A stretch of 64,000 nucleotides of DNA from Leucobacter sp. wl10 (GTDB lineage Bacteria > Actinomycetota > Actinomycetes > Actinomycetales > Microbacteriaceae), in NCBI RefSeq assembly GCF_003569785.1, contig NZ_KZ983999.1, forward strand, positions 1 through 64,000, given 5' to 3'. Shown in pieces: positions 44,318 to 53,538 of the stretch; positions within the stretch are counted from its first letter, which is position 1; every line of letters starts with the position of its first letter. Below the pieces are notes generated by a model. The model was not told the origin of the DNA. It saw only the letters and a program-made list of their open reading frames with translations, and did no database searches. Both the position numbers and the translations under genes were made by a program.

Positions 44318-46006
44318 ATGTCACCGCCCACCACCTGCTCGTCCGCGGGACACCTGATCGTCCGCACGCTCGAAGCGCACGGCGTGCGACGCGTGTACGC
44401 CGTGCCGGGCGAGAGCTACCTCGACGTGCTCGACGGCCTACACGACTCGTCCATCGAGACGGTGGTGTGCCGGCAGGAGGGCGGCGCCGGGTTCATGGCG
44501 CTGGCGGAGGGCCGCCTGACCGGGCTGCCCGGCGTGGCGATGGTGACGCGCGGCCCGGGCGCCGCGAACGCGATGATCGCGATCCACACCGCGTGGCAGG
44601 ACGCGACCCCCCTCGTGCTGTTCGTGGGCCTTGTGCCCGTGCACGACCGCGAGCGGGAGGCGTTCCAGGAGTTCAGCCTGACGGGCTGGTTCGGCTCGAC
44701 GGCGAAGCGGGTCATGACGATCGACGACGCGGATCGCGCCGGCGAGCTCACCGCGGAGGCGATGCGGATCGCCGCCGCCGGGAGGCCGGGGCCCGTGGTC
44801 GTGGGGCTGCCCGAGGACGTGCTCGTGCACCTCACCGAGGCGGCTCCCTCCCAGCCCGTCGCGGCCCCCTCCCCGCAGCCGGCCCCGGCCGAGATCGCGA
44901 CGCTCGTCGAGCGGCTCGCGCGAGCCGAGCGCCCCGCGATCGTGGCGGGCGGCGACGGCTGGCACGGCGGCGAGGGACGGCGCTTACTCGACTTCGCGGC
45001 GGCGGTCAGCGTGCCGGTCTTCTGCGACTGGCGCGCCTACGACGCGGTGCCGCACGAGGGCCCGGCGTGGGCCGGCTGGCTCGGCTACGGCCGCGCCGAC
45101 GCGGTCGCCGCGGGTTATGCCGAGGCCGACCTCCTCGTCTTCGTCGGGTGCTCGCGCTCCGACGTGCTCAGCGACGGCTACACGCTCGGCTTCGAGGCCG
45201 AGACCGTGCTCGTCTCGCTCGACCCCGAGGCGACCCAGCACGCCGGCCGGATCGATCAGCAGATCCTCGCCGCCCCGGCGGGCTTCGCCGCCGCGCTCGC
45301 CGCGGTCGATCCGGCGGCGGCCCGCGGATCCCGCGCCGACGGGTGGATGCGCGACCGCGCCGAGGCGCAGGCCCGCTTCGCGGCGCATCGCGCCGACGCC
45401 TCGGTTCCGGGCGCGGCCGCCGACGCCGGCGTCGACCTCGGCGTCGCATTCGGACAGCTCGACGACCGGCTCGACGGCCGGGCGATCCTCACCTTCGGCG
45501 CGGGCAACGCGACCATCTGGGCGCACCGCTTCGTGCGCCACCTCGAAACCGCGAGCCTCGTGGGCGCGCGCAACGGCGCGATGGGGCTCGCGGTCCCGGC
45601 GGCCGTCGCCGCGTCGCTCGCGTTCCCCGAGCGGCGCGCGGTCGCGGTGTGCGGCGACGGCGACTTCCTCATGAACGGCCAGGAGCTCGCGACCGCCGTC
45701 GCGCACGGCGGCAAGCCGCTCGTGATCGTCGTCGACAACGGCATCTACGGCACCATCGTGCAGCACCAGGAGAAGCACTACCCCGGCCGCCCCTCGGGCA
45801 CGCGCATGGCGAACCCCGACTTCGCGGCGTGGATGGCCTCCTTCGGCGGGCACGGCGAGCGGGTCGAGACGACCGAGGAGTTCGCCCCGGCCCTCGACCG
45901 CGCCCTCGCGGCCGACGGCCCGGCGCTCGTCCACGTGCTCATCGGCGACGAGGTCATGCCCCCGGCGCCCGGCGAGATCGCCGCGGATCCCACCCCCGCG
46001 AACTGA
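44318..46006 (+). CDS. Thiamine-diphosphate-dependent enzyme (acetolactate-synthase-like)
   Basis: The 562-aa protein has GVRRVYAVPGESYLDVLDGL and the ThDP-activating Glu in VVCRQEGGAGFMA at the N-terminus. The ThDP/Mg motif is GDGDFLMNGQELATAVAHGGKPLVIVVDNGIYG near 450-480. The family includes acetolactate synthase, benzoylformate decarboxylase and glyoxylate carboligase; presence of the Glu argues against glyoxylate carboligase. No small regulatory subunit is adjacent, so a catabolic role is likely. It is followed after 9 bp by an amidohydrolase gene. Confidence 0.88.
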   Translation: MSPPTTCSSAGHLIVRTLEAHGVRRVYAVPGESYLDVLDGLHDSSIETVVCRQEGGAGFMALAEGRLTGLPGVAMVTRGPGAANAMIAIHTAWQDATPLVLFVGLVPVHDREREAFQEFSLTGWFGSTAKRVMTIDDADRAGELTAEAMRIAAAGRPGPVVVGLPEDVLVHLTEAAPSQPVAAPSPQPAPAEIATLVERLARAERPAIVAGGDGWHGGEGRRLLDFAAAVSVPVFCDWRAYDAVPHEGPAWAGWLGYGRADAVAAGYAEADLLVFVGCSRSDVLSDGYTLGFEAETVLVSLDPEATQHAGRIDQQILAAPAGFAAALAAVDPAAARGSRADGWMRDRAEAQARFAAHRADASVPGAAADAGVDLGVAFGQLDDRLDGRAILTFGAGNATIWAHRFVRHLETASLVGARNGAMGLAVPAAVAASLAFPERRAVAVCGDGDFLMNGQELATAVAHGGKPLVIVVDNGIYGTIVQHQEKHYPGRPSGTRMANPDFAAWMASFGGHGERVETTEEFAPALDRALAADGPALVHVLIGDEVMPPAPGEIAADPTPAN

Positions 46007-46015
46007 GAGGCCCGC

Positions 46016-47671
46016 ATGCGACTCGATCTGATCATCCGCGCACGCGAGATCCTCACCATGGATCCCGCCCGGCCCGCCGCGATCGCGGTCGGCGTCATCG
46101 GCGGCCGCATCGTCGGCTTCGACGACGAGCTCGCCGGCCTCGACGCCGAGCGCGTGCTCGACTTCGGCGACGCGGTGGCCACGCCCGGCCTCATCGACGC
46201 CCACTGCCACACGGCGTGGTGGGGCCTGGGGCTCGCCGCGATCGACCTCAGCGCGGCGCGCGGCCTCGACGAGCTCTACGGGCTGATCGCGGCCGAGACC
46301 GCCCGGCTCGACGAACTGGGCGAGCCCGACGCGTGGGTGCACGGCACCGGCTTCAACCAGGCGCATCACGGCGGGGGCTTCCCCGACATCGCGCGCCTCG
46401 ACGGGATCACCGGCGATCGTCCCCTCTACCTGCGGCACACCTCGGGCCACGCCTCGATCACGAACACCGCCACGCTGCGCCTCGTCGGCGCGCTCGAGCC
46501 GGGCTTCGAGAATCCGGTCGGCGGCGTCGTGGTGCGCGACGACTCCGGGGCGCCCACGGGCCTCGTCGAGGAGGCGGCGCAGGGCCTCGTGCAGGCGCTG
46601 CTGCTGCCCTACTCGCGCGAGCGCCTGGTCGAGGCCCTCGCCGCCGCGACCTCGCGCTACGCGGCGCAGGGCATCACGAGCTTCACCGAGGCCGGTGTGG
46701 GCGGCGGCTGGATCGGGCACAGCCCCGTCGAGGTCGCGGCCTACCAGGCGGCATCGGAGCGCGGCCGCCTGCACGCCCGCGCGCAGCTGATGCCGGCGAT
46801 CGACGCGCTGCGGCCGCTCGAGGGGCACGCCGCCGACTTCCACGGCGAGGGCCGCGGGGCGGGGCTCGACCTCGGCATCCGCACCGGCTTCGGCGACGAC
46901 GCGGTGCGCTTCGGCCACGTCAAGGTCTTCCTCGACGGCTCCCTGCTCGGGGCGACCGCCGCGGTCACCGAGGACTTCTGCGGGCACGCCGAGCACGGCA
47001 ACCGCGGCTACCTGCTCGACGAGCCCGAGACCTACCGCGAGCGCGCGCTCGGCGCCTACCGCGCCGGCTGGCCCCTCGCCCTGCACGCGATCGGCGACGC
47101 CGCCATCGACCTCGCCCTCGACATCATCGAGGAGGCGCAGGACCGCTACGGCCGTCTCGACGTGCCGTGCCGCATCGAGCACTTCGCTATCGCGCGCCCC
47201 GATCAGGTGGAGCGCGCGGGACGCCTCGGCGTCGCGGTGACGCCGCAGGCCGGGTTCATCGGCTCCTTCGGCGAGCAGATGGCGGATCGCGTCGGCCCCG
47301 AGCGACGCGACTGGCTCTACCGCGGGCGCTCCGTGATCGACGCGGGCGTCATCCTGGCCGGATCCTCGGACCTGCCCGTCGCCGACAACGACCTCCGCCG
47401 CGGCATGCAATCGGCGGTCGACCGGATCGCCGACGGCGGCGCCGCGCTCGGCCCGGCCGAGGCGATCACCCCCGAGGAGGCGCTGCGCACCCACACCGAG
47501 TGGGCGGCGCGCGCGACGGGCCAGCTCGCCGACAAGGGCACGCTCGAGCGCGGCAAGCTCGCCGACCTCGCCGTGTTCTCGGCCTCACCGCTCACCGCGC
47601 CCAGCATCGGCGGGCTCGACGTCGTCGCGACCGTGCTCGGCGGCGAGCTGAGCTACGATTCGCGATCCTGA
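46016..47671 (+). CDS. YtcJ-type amidohydrolase 2
   Basis: The 551-aa protein is another amidohydrolase_3 member, with ATPGLIDAHCHTAWWG (metal HxH), LALHAIGDAAIDLALDIIEE, CRIEHFAIARPDQVERAGRLG and ILAGSSDLPVADNDL. It is only distantly related to amidohydrolase 1 at 37110. Close spacing on both sides (9 bp and 54 bp) indicates an operon with the ThDP enzyme and the carbamoylase. The substrate is unknown; N-acyl or cyclic ureide substrates would fit. Confidence 0.87.
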   Translation: MRLDLIIRAREILTMDPARPAAIAVGVIGGRIVGFDDELAGLDAERVLDFGDAVATPGLIDAHCHTAWWGLGLAAIDLSAARGLDELYGLIAAETARLDELGEPDAWVHGTGFNQAHHGGGFPDIARLDGITGDRPLYLRHTSGHASITNTATLRLVGALEPGFENPVGGVVVRDDSGAPTGLVEEAAQGLVQALLLPYSRERLVEALAAATSRYAAQGITSFTEAGVGGGWIGHSPVEVAAYQAASERGRLHARAQLMPAIDALRPLEGHAADFHGEGRGAGLDLGIRTGFGDDAVRFGHVKVFLDGSLLGATAAVTEDFCGHAEHGNRGYLLDEPETYRERALGAYRAGWPLALHAIGDAAIDLALDIIEEAQDRYGRLDVPCRIEHFAIARPDQVERAGRLGVAVTPQAGFIGSFGEQMADRVGPERRDWLYRGRSVIDAGVILAGSSDLPVADNDLRRGMQSAVDRIADGGAALGPAEAITPEEALRTHTEWAARATGQLADKGTLERGKLADLAVFSASPLTAPSIGGLDVVATVLGGELSYDSRS

Positions 47672-47725
47672 CCCGCTGATCCCGCCCCCGCAACCCGCCC
47701 TCACCCCGCTTCGAAAGGACCGACA

Positions 47726-48982
47726 ATGACTCAGCAGGACGACTCCTTCCTCTCCGATTGGGCCGTGCACTCCCGCTTCGGCGCGGTCGAGGGCACGAAC
47801 GGCGTCGAACGGCAGGCCGCGAGCGAGGCCGACGGGCAGCAGCGCAAGTGGTTCGCGCGGCTGCTCGAGTCGCATGGCTTCCGGGTCGAGCGCGACGCGA
47901 TCGGCAACCAGTTCGGGCTGCTCGAGCTGGTGCCCGGCGCACCCTACGTGCTCACGGGCTCGCACATGGACTCCCAGCCGACGGCGGGCCGCTTCGACGG
48001 CGCCTACGGGGTGATGGCATCGGCGCACGCCTGCTTCCGCGTGGCCGACGAGCTGCGGGCCGACCCCTCGCGGGCGCGATTCAATCTCGCCGTGGTGAAC
48101 TGGTTCAACGAGGAGGGGTCGCGCTTCAAGCCCTCCATGATGGGCAGCTCGGTGTTCACGGGCAAGATGCCGCTCATGGACGCGCTCGCGACGCGGGATC
48201 CCCGCGGCGTCACGGTGAAGGAGGCGCTCGACGCCATCGACGAGCGCGGCGGCGCCGTGTTCGGCGACGGCGGGCCCGAGGTGGCCTCGTACGCTGAGAT
48301 CCACGTGCAGCAGGGGCGCAGCATGGAGCAGGACGGCGTGACGATCGGGCTCGTGAACGCCACCTGGGGCGCGCACAAGTTCGAGTTCAGGATCACGGGA
48401 GAGCAGGCCCACAGCGGGTCGACGCTCATGGAGGACCGCCGGGACGCCCTGCTCGGCGCGGCCCGCCTCATCGTCGCGGCCCGCGAGCTGGTCGACGAGT
48501 TCGAGCCCGGGATGCTGCACACCGCCTGCGGGGAGATCAACGTCTACCCCAACTCGCCCGTCGTCGTGGTGAGCGAGGTGCAGCTGCTGTTCGACCTGCG
48601 CTCGCCGAGTCGAGAGGTGCTCGACGCCGCCTACGCGAGGGTCATGGAGACCGTGGAGCGGGTGCGGCGCGAGGACCGCGTGGAGATCGAGGTCGTCGCC
48701 GAGCACAGCTGGAGCCAGAATCCCTACCCCGAGGCCGGCGTCGAGCTGGCGCGCGAGATCGCCGAGGAGCTCGACCTCGCGCACGACCGGGTGATGACGG
48801 TCGCCGGGCACGACTCGACCAACATGAAGGATCGGGTGCCCGCCGTGATGCTCTTCGTGCCGAGCGTCGACGGCATCTCGCACAACCTCAAGGAGTTCAC
48901 GCGCGACGAGGATCTCGTGGCGGGCGTCGACCACCTCACGGGCGTGGTGCGGCGACTGGCGGAGGGCGCGCTGGTCGACTGA
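47726..48982 (+). CDS. M20-family carbamoylase/amidase (HyuC/AllC-like)
   Basis: The 418-aa protein has YVLTGSHMDSQPTAGRFDGAYGVMAS (metal and substrate site), NWFNEEGSRFKPSMMGSSVFTG, YAEIHVQQGRSME and TVAGHDSTNMKDRVPAVMLFVPSVDGISHN, the typical hydantoinase/carbamoylase pattern. It likely cleaves an N-carbamoyl or ureido group. Converging evidence from the PucR regulator and amidohydrolase suggests ureide, hydantoin or related nitrogen-compound use. GAAAGGA precedes ATG 47726. Confidence 0.9.
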   Translation: MTQQDDSFLSDWAVHSRFGAVEGTNGVERQAASEADGQQRKWFARLLESHGFRVERDAIGNQFGLLELVPGAPYVLTGSHMDSQPTAGRFDGAYGVMASAHACFRVADELRADPSRARFNLAVVNWFNEEGSRFKPSMMGSSVFTGKMPLMDALATRDPRGVTVKEALDAIDERGGAVFGDGGPEVASYAEIHVQQGRSMEQDGVTIGLVNATWGAHKFEFRITGEQAHSGSTLMEDRRDALLGAARLIVAARELVDEFEPGMLHTACGEINVYPNSPVVVVSEVQLLFDLRSPSREVLDAAYARVMETVERVRREDRVEIEVVAEHSWSQNPYPEAGVELAREIAEELDLAHDRVMTVAGHDSTNMKDRVPAVMLFVPSVDGISHNLKEFTRDEDLVAGVDHLTGVVRRLAEGALVD

Positions 48983-50254
48983 TCAGCGCCATCCGAACAC
49001 CTCGGCGGGGTGGGTCAGCCGCCACCAGAGGTCGGGCTCGACGATGTCGGCATCGGCGACGACCGGCACCTCCTGCGGGCCGCTCGGGGTCTCAACGCGG
49101 ATCGTGCCCGCTGACCGGCCGGCCTCGCCCGGGCCGAGCGATCCGAGCTCCGTGATCCTCGTCGCCGCCTCGCCCGGCACCAGCACGGTGCTCGCTGCGG
49201 CACTCGCGACGAGCGGGATGCTCACCCCGTCCACCGTCACCGCCGTGCCGAGCTCCTCGCCCTTCGCGACGAGTTCCACCGGCTGCGGAGCGGCCTCGAG
49301 GGCGGCGAGCGCGGCGAGGCTCGACTCGATGCGCGCCTCCTCGGTCGGGCGCCCGAGCGTCACCGCCAGCTTCACGAGGTCGCGACCCGAGGCGCTGCTC
49401 GCCTGAGCAGCCGCGAGATTGTAGCCGGCGATGTCGGTGTAGCCGGTCTTCATGCCGCGCACCTCGGGCAGCGCGCTGAACAGCGGGTTGGTGCTCTCGA
49501 CGACGCCGATGCCCCACGGCAGCTCAGCCCGGGGCAGGCGCGCGATCTCGGCGATCGCGGGCTGCCGCAGGGCGAGCCGGGCGACGCGCAGCACGTCGGA
49601 CGGGGTGGCGGCGTTGCGCTCGTCCATGCCCGTCGGCTCGGCGAGCGCGAGCGAGTCGAGGCCCTGCCGCGCCTTCCAGTCCTCGACGGCGGCGACGAAG
49701 GCTTCGTTGTCGCCGAACAGCGAGTAGGCGTAGGCGGCCGCGAAATCGTTGGCCGAGGGGATGAGCGCGAGCGTCAGCATCTGCCGCGCCGTGACCTCCG
49801 TGCCGACCGGGATCGGGTAGGCGACGCCGTCCTGGGCGAGATACGCGTCGGTGCGGGCGCGATCCTCGGCCGTCCAGACGCGCACCGGGCCCTCCTCGCT
49901 CGCGGCGAGCGGCTGCCGCTCGAGGCCGACGAGCACGGCCACCAGCTTCGAGAGGCTGGCGATCGGCTGCGCCTGCTGGGTGTTCGCCCAGACCTCGTCG
50001 TCGTGCAGCCAGCCGACGGCGGTGGGCAGCGCCTCGGCGTCGACCGCGGCCTGCGCCGGCGCGGGATCGGCCGCGAACTGCCGCTCGGCCTCCCCGGTCA
50101 GCTGCACGGCGGGGGCCCGCAGAGGTGCGAAAGCGCACGCGGCAGTGTAACCCCCGGCTGTCAGGACCACGAGCGCCGTGAGGATGGCGGCCAGCCGACG
50201 GGTCCGGCGGCGCAGCGCGCGGAGGCGCGCGCGGGCGTCGACGGAGGTGCTCAC
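48983..50254 (-). CDS. D-alanyl-D-alanine carboxypeptidase (penicillin-binding protein, S11-like)
   Basis: The 423-aa protein has an N-terminal membrane segment (LAAILTALVVLTAGGYTAACAF, ~20-42) and the serine-peptidase triad motifs SLSK (PIASLSKLVAV), SAN (IPSANDFAAAY) and KTG (RGMKTGYTDIAGYN). It trims peptidoglycan pentapeptides outside the membrane. The C-terminal domain (~300-423) is β-rich. It is convergent with the carbamoylase gene, the two stops being adjacent, so no intergenic terminator exists. Confidence 0.9.
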   Translation of the reverse strand: MSTSVDARARLRALRRRTRRLAAILTALVVLTAGGYTAACAFAPLRAPAVQLTGEAERQFAADPAPAQAAVDAEALPTAVGWLHDDEVWANTQQAQPIASLSKLVAVLVGLERQPLAASEEGPVRVWTAEDRARTDAYLAQDGVAYPIPVGTEVTARQMLTLALIPSANDFAAAYAYSLFGDNEAFVAAVEDWKARQGLDSLALAEPTGMDERNAATPSDVLRVARLALRQPAIAEIARLPRAELPWGIGVVESTNPLFSALPEVRGMKTGYTDIAGYNLAAAQASSASGRDLVKLAVTLGRPTEEARIESSLAALAALEAAPQPVELVAKGEELGTAVTVDGVSIPLVASAAASTVLVPGEAATRITELGSLGPGEAGRSAGTIRVETPSGPQEVPVVADADIVEPDLWWRLTHPAEVFGWR

Positions 50255-50546
50255 GCCGCCAGCCTAATCAGCGGCGGCCGGTGGTCGTCCTCTCATCCGC
50301 AGCTTCCGCTCCACGATCCGGTCTCTCGGTCCGATCGCGACGCGTGCACTGTGCGCGGTGCGCCGATCCGTGGCTTGACGTCGGCGTTCGCGCACGGAAA
50401 GACCGGGAGAGATCGGACTGCACAGTCCGGCCGCCTGCGGGTGTGCCAGGGCAACGCTTGCCGAACCCGCAGGTTCAGGCAAGATGCATGAGTAGGAAGA
50501 GCGGAGCTCCGCGGCTCCGCCCCGCAGCTCCTGAGGAGGGCCACCG

Positions 50547-51719
50547 ATGACCGCACTGATCGCGGGGTACGCCCGCACACCGTTCACCCGTTTCACGGGG
50601 CAACTGGCCGCGCAGCCGGCAACCGTGCTCGGCGCGCACGCCGTCCGGGCAGCACTCGAGCGCGCCGGGGTAGCCCCGGACCAGGTGGATATCGTCGTGG
50701 CCGGTCAGGTGCTGCAGGCGGGCGCCGGCCAGAATCCGGCCCGCCAGACCGCGGTGGGTGCGGGAATCCCGATGAGCGTGCCCGCCATCACGCTGAACGC
50801 CGTGTGCCTCTCGGGAGCCGAGGCGGTCGCCCAGGCCGCGCGCCTCATCACCGCGGGAGAGGCCGAGGTCGTGGTCGCGGTCGGTCAGGAATCGATGTCG
50901 CTCGCCCCGCACGTGATCCCGCTGCGCGCGGGCACCAAGTACGGGTCTGCGCAACTGGTCGACACCGTCGATCACGACGGGCTGTCCGATGCCTTCGACC
51001 AGACCGCGATGGGAGCACTCACCGAGGAGGGCAACGGCCCGCTGGGGCTGCACCGCGAGGAGCAGGACGCGTTCGCCGCCGCATCGCATCAGCGCGCGGC
51101 CACTTCGGCCGAGTTCTTCGCCGGTGAGATCGCGCCGCTCACGGTCTCGTCGCGGCGCGGCGACACCGTGGTCGCGGCCGACGACGGGATCCGCCCCGAG
51201 ACGACCCCGGAGGGGCTGTCGGGGCTGCGACCGGCCTTCGCGAAAGACGGCACGATCACGGCGGGAAACGCCTCGCAGATCACCGATGGCGCGGCCGCGC
51301 TGGTGCTCGTGAGCGAGGCCGCGGCCGAGCGGCTCGGCCTCAGGCCGATAGCCCGCGTCGAGGCGACGGCTTTCGTCGCGGGCCCAGACACGCACCTGCA
51401 CTCTCAGCCGGCCCGCGCGATCCGGGCGGCGCTCGCGAAGCTTCCCGGCACCGCGACGACGGATCTCGCCGCGGTCGAGATCAACGAGGCGTTCGCCGCG
51501 GTCGGCCTGCAGTCGACCCGCGAACTGGGCCTCGATCCCGCGATCGTCAACCCGCACGGCGGCGCGATCGCGCTCGGCCACCCGATCGGCGCCTCGGGAG
51601 CGAGGATCGTCGGCACGCTCGCGCGTCAGCTGGCGGCACTCGGCTCGGGATCGCTCGGCGCCGTGGGCATCTGCGGCGGCGGCGGGCAGGGCAGCGCCGT
51701 GGTGCTCCGGGCGGTATAG
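50547..51719 (+). CDS. Thiolase (acetyl-CoA C-acetyltransferase type)
   Basis: The 390-aa thiolase has the acylated Cys in LNAVCLSGAEAV, NEAFAAVGLQS, the His in GGAIALGHPIGASGARI and the C-terminal Cys in GICGGGGQGSA. Residues such as TKYGSAQLVDTVDHDGLSDAF are closer to acetyl-CoA acetyltransferases than to β-ketoadipyl-CoA thiolases, though with a pca remnant nearby the latter cannot be excluded. TGAGGAGG precedes ATG 50547. It stands alone, followed by a large palindrome. Confidence 0.9.
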   Translation: MTALIAGYARTPFTRFTGQLAAQPATVLGAHAVRAALERAGVAPDQVDIVVAGQVLQAGAGQNPARQTAVGAGIPMSVPAITLNAVCLSGAEAVAQAARLITAGEAEVVVAVGQESMSLAPHVIPLRAGTKYGSAQLVDTVDHDGLSDAFDQTAMGALTEEGNGPLGLHREEQDAFAAASHQRAATSAEFFAGEIAPLTVSSRRGDTVVAADDGIRPETTPEGLSGLRPAFAKDGTITAGNASQITDGAAALVLVSEAAAERLGLRPIARVEATAFVAGPDTHLHSQPARAIRAALAKLPGTATTDLAAVEINEAFAAVGLQSTRELGLDPAIVNPHGGAIALGHPIGASGARIVGTLARQLAALGSGSLGAVGICGGGGQGSAVVLRAV

Positions 51720-51720
51720 A

Positions 51721-51769
51721 GCACGGTACCATAACGCATCCCGTTATGGGATGCGTTATGGTACCGTGC
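51721..51769. promoter_or_regulatory. Perfect 22-bp-arm palindrome in front of the toxin-antitoxin pair
   Basis: The arms 51721-51742 (GCACGGTACCATAACGCATC...) and 51748-51769 are perfect reverse complements around the loop GTTAT. The right arm ends 4 bp before the antitoxin ATG, and contains TATGGT placed like a -10 box, so transcription would start at or near the ATG. The structure can act both as operator for the antitoxin/toxin complex and as terminator for the thiolase gene. Confidence 0.8.
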
Positions 51770-51773
51770 GTCC

Positions 51774-52007
51774 ATGAGTATGCAGATCGCCGTGAGGCTT
51801 CCCGACCGCATGGTCGAGTTCCTGGATCGCCTGGTGGCTGATGGAGCGGCACCGAGCCGAACTGCGGTGGTCTCCTCGGCGATCGAGCGGGAGATGCGTC
51901 GCATCATGGCCGAGCGGGATGCGGAGACCCTTCGGCGCCCCGGAGCAGTCGACGATCTCGACGGGCTCGTCGACTGGACCGCCTCCAATGTCGTGATCGA
52001 GGACTGA
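51774..52007 (+). CDS. MazE-like ribbon-helix-helix antitoxin
   Basis: The 77-aa protein begins MSMQIAVRLPDRMVEFLDRLVADGAAPSRTAVVSSAIEREMRRI, a ribbon-helix-helix fold (MQIAVRLPD strand, then two helices), with an acidic C-terminal tail (DDLDGLVDWTASNVVIED) for toxin binding. No Shine-Dalgarno precedes ATG 51774; a leaderless message is likely. The toxin gene follows after 1 bp. The upstream palindrome is the probable autoregulatory operator. Confidence 0.85.
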   Translation: MSMQIAVRLPDRMVEFLDRLVADGAAPSRTAVVSSAIEREMRRIMAERDAETLRRPGAVDDLDGLVDWTASNVVIED

Positions 52008-52008
52008 C

Positions 52009-52332
52009 GTGCGCGAGATCTGCCTGGTCCGATTGGATAAGACGCGACCCGCTGTGGTGCTGACGCGTGAGGCTGTGCGCTCCGCGATGAGCAAGGTGAC
52101 GATCGCTCCGATCACCTCGACGGTCAAGGGTCTCAGCAGCGAGGTGGAGGTCGGCCCGCAGAACGGGCTGGATCATCCCAGCACCATCGCGGTCGACAAC
52201 ATCATCACGATCCCGGCGAGTTCGCTCGGCCGCACCGTCGGCTTCCTGTCGCGGGAGCAAGAGCGCCTGCTCGCGAAGGCCGTCGTGCTCGCCTTCGACC
52301 TCGATCTGCCGATCCTCGATCGCGACTACTAG
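52009..52332 (+). CDS. MazF/PemK-family toxin
   Basis: The 107-aa protein has REICLVRLDKTRPAVVLTREAVRSAMSKVTIAPITSTVKGLSSEVEV and LSREQERLLAKAVVLAFDL, the standard MazF/PemK fold: RPAVVL, then a TVAPIT-like strand, then S-containing loop. These toxins are sequence-specific mRNA endonucleases. GTG 52009 lies 1 bp after the antitoxin stop. Length and motifs are intact. Confidence 0.88.
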   Translation: MREICLVRLDKTRPAVVLTREAVRSAMSKVTIAPITSTVKGLSSEVEVGPQNGLDHPSTIAVDNIITIPASSLGRTVGFLSREQERLLAKAVVLAFDLDLPILDRDY

Positions 52333-52415
52333 AGCGCTGAAGCGCCGCGGCATCGGCATCGGAGCGGCAGGGTAGTCTCGATCACAGCGAGCAGCGCGAG
52401 GATCGAGGAGGCCGC

Positions 52416-53201
52416 ATGAGCGAGGGTGTGCTCGGCGGTACTGATGGTTCGAGCCCGCAAGGCGTGCTCGAACGTGCCCTCGGTGTGCTCGGATGTTTCA
52501 CCGAGGACGAGCCCGAGCTCACGGCCGCCGAGATCGGGCTGCGCACGGACCTGGCGCCTTCGACGCTGCACCGGCTGCTCGGCACCCTGCTGCGGCACGG
52601 GCTGCTGGTGCGCGTGCCGGATCGCCGCTACGCCGTCGGCCCGCGCCTCTGGGAGTTCGGCGAGCTCTCCCCTCTGGCGCTGCGGCTGCGCGAGCGCACG
52701 ATCCCGCACCTCATGCGGCTCTACGAGGCGACGGGCGAGAACGTGCACCTCGGCGTGCTCGACGGCGGGCCCGAGGGGGCGACCGTGCTGTACGTGGGGC
52801 GGGTGAGCGGGCGCCGCTCGATCCCCACGGTGAGTCGGTCGGGGGGTCGCGGGCCGTTGCACGCGACCGGGGTGGGCAAGGCGCTGCTCGCGTCGCGCGA
52901 CGAGGAGTGGCTCGCACGCTTCTTCGCGAGGCCCCTGGAACGCGAGACCGTACACACGATCGTCGACGAGGCGGAACTGCGCGAGGAACTGCGTCTCACG
53001 CTCGCGCGCGGCTACGCTCTCACCCGCGAGGAGATGACGCTCGGCAACATCTCTGTCGCCGCCGCCCTGCCCTCGGTGCCGGGACTGCCGCCCATCGCGC
53101 TCGGTCTGGTCGTGCACATCGATCGCTTCGACGAGCGGCTCCTCGCCCGCCTGGTGCATCAGTCGGCGCGGGAGATCTTCGCCGAGGTGCGCGAGCCGTG
53201 A
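52416..53201 (+). CDS. IclR-family regulator (PcaR-like candidate)
   Basis: The 261-aa protein has an N-terminal winged HTH (GVLERALGVLGCFTEDEPELTAAEIGLRTDLAPSTLHRLLGTLLRHGLLVRV, ~15-65) and an IclR effector domain with GPLHATGVGKALLAS and ALPSVPGLPPIALGLVVH. GAGGAGG precedes ATG 52416. It lies 337 bp before the remnant of a protocatechuate dioxygenase gene in the same direction. IclR-type regulators control pca genes in actinobacteria, so this may be an orphaned pca regulator. Confidence 0.85.
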   Translation: MSEGVLGGTDGSSPQGVLERALGVLGCFTEDEPELTAAEIGLRTDLAPSTLHRLLGTLLRHGLLVRVPDRRYAVGPRLWEFGELSPLALRLRERTIPHLMRLYEATGENVHLGVLDGGPEGATVLYVGRVSGRRSIPTVSRSGGRGPLHATGVGKALLASRDEEWLARFFARPLERETVHTIVDEAELREELRLTLARGYALTREEMTLGNISVAAALPSVPGLPPIALGLVVHIDRFDERLLARLVHQSAREIFAEVREP

Positions 53202-53538
53202 AGCCTCGATCCCGTGATCGCCAGTGCATCGCGTCCGCAGACCCGCTCGGCGTGGCGGGCCGAATGACGCGTATCCAGTGGACAGTGCTGCCGCAGTGAG
53301 CGGGAGGCGGTGCGCGTCTGGAGTGACCATCGGATCGCCGCCGACGCCGGGACCTCTACCGCGCCCCGCGTGGGCCCGGCGGCGGAACCGTGACACCATC
53401 GCAGAGTGAGGTGGGGATCGCCGGCATTCTCACGATTCCCACTGAGTGGGAGTCGCCCGCGTCCGTGTCGGTGGCGGGTGCCACGCTGGAGTGGATGTCC
53501 GGCCCCGTGAGGGGATCCATTCCTCGAGGGAGAGCACG
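53202..53538. other. 337-bp non-coding region between iclR and the pcaH remnant
   Basis: No credible gene is present. The region contains a 15-bp perfect palindrome (see 53434-53454), which is probably the operator of the former pca operon. The rest shows nothing notable. Confidence 0.6.
53434..53454. promoter_or_regulatory. Palindrome upstream of the pcaH remnant
   Basis: TCCCACT-G-AGTGGGA (53437-53451) is perfect and extends to GAtTCCCACT...AGTGGGAgTC with one mismatch per arm. It sits ~85 bp before the pcaH start codon, where an IclR-type regulator would bind. The regulator gene lies immediately upstream. Confidence 0.5.

Noticed and set aside
50255..50546. Possible small gene or RNA between the carboxypeptidase and thiolase genes
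   Set aside because: Short open frames exist on both strands but none has a ribosome site or sensible composition, and no RNA fold stood out.
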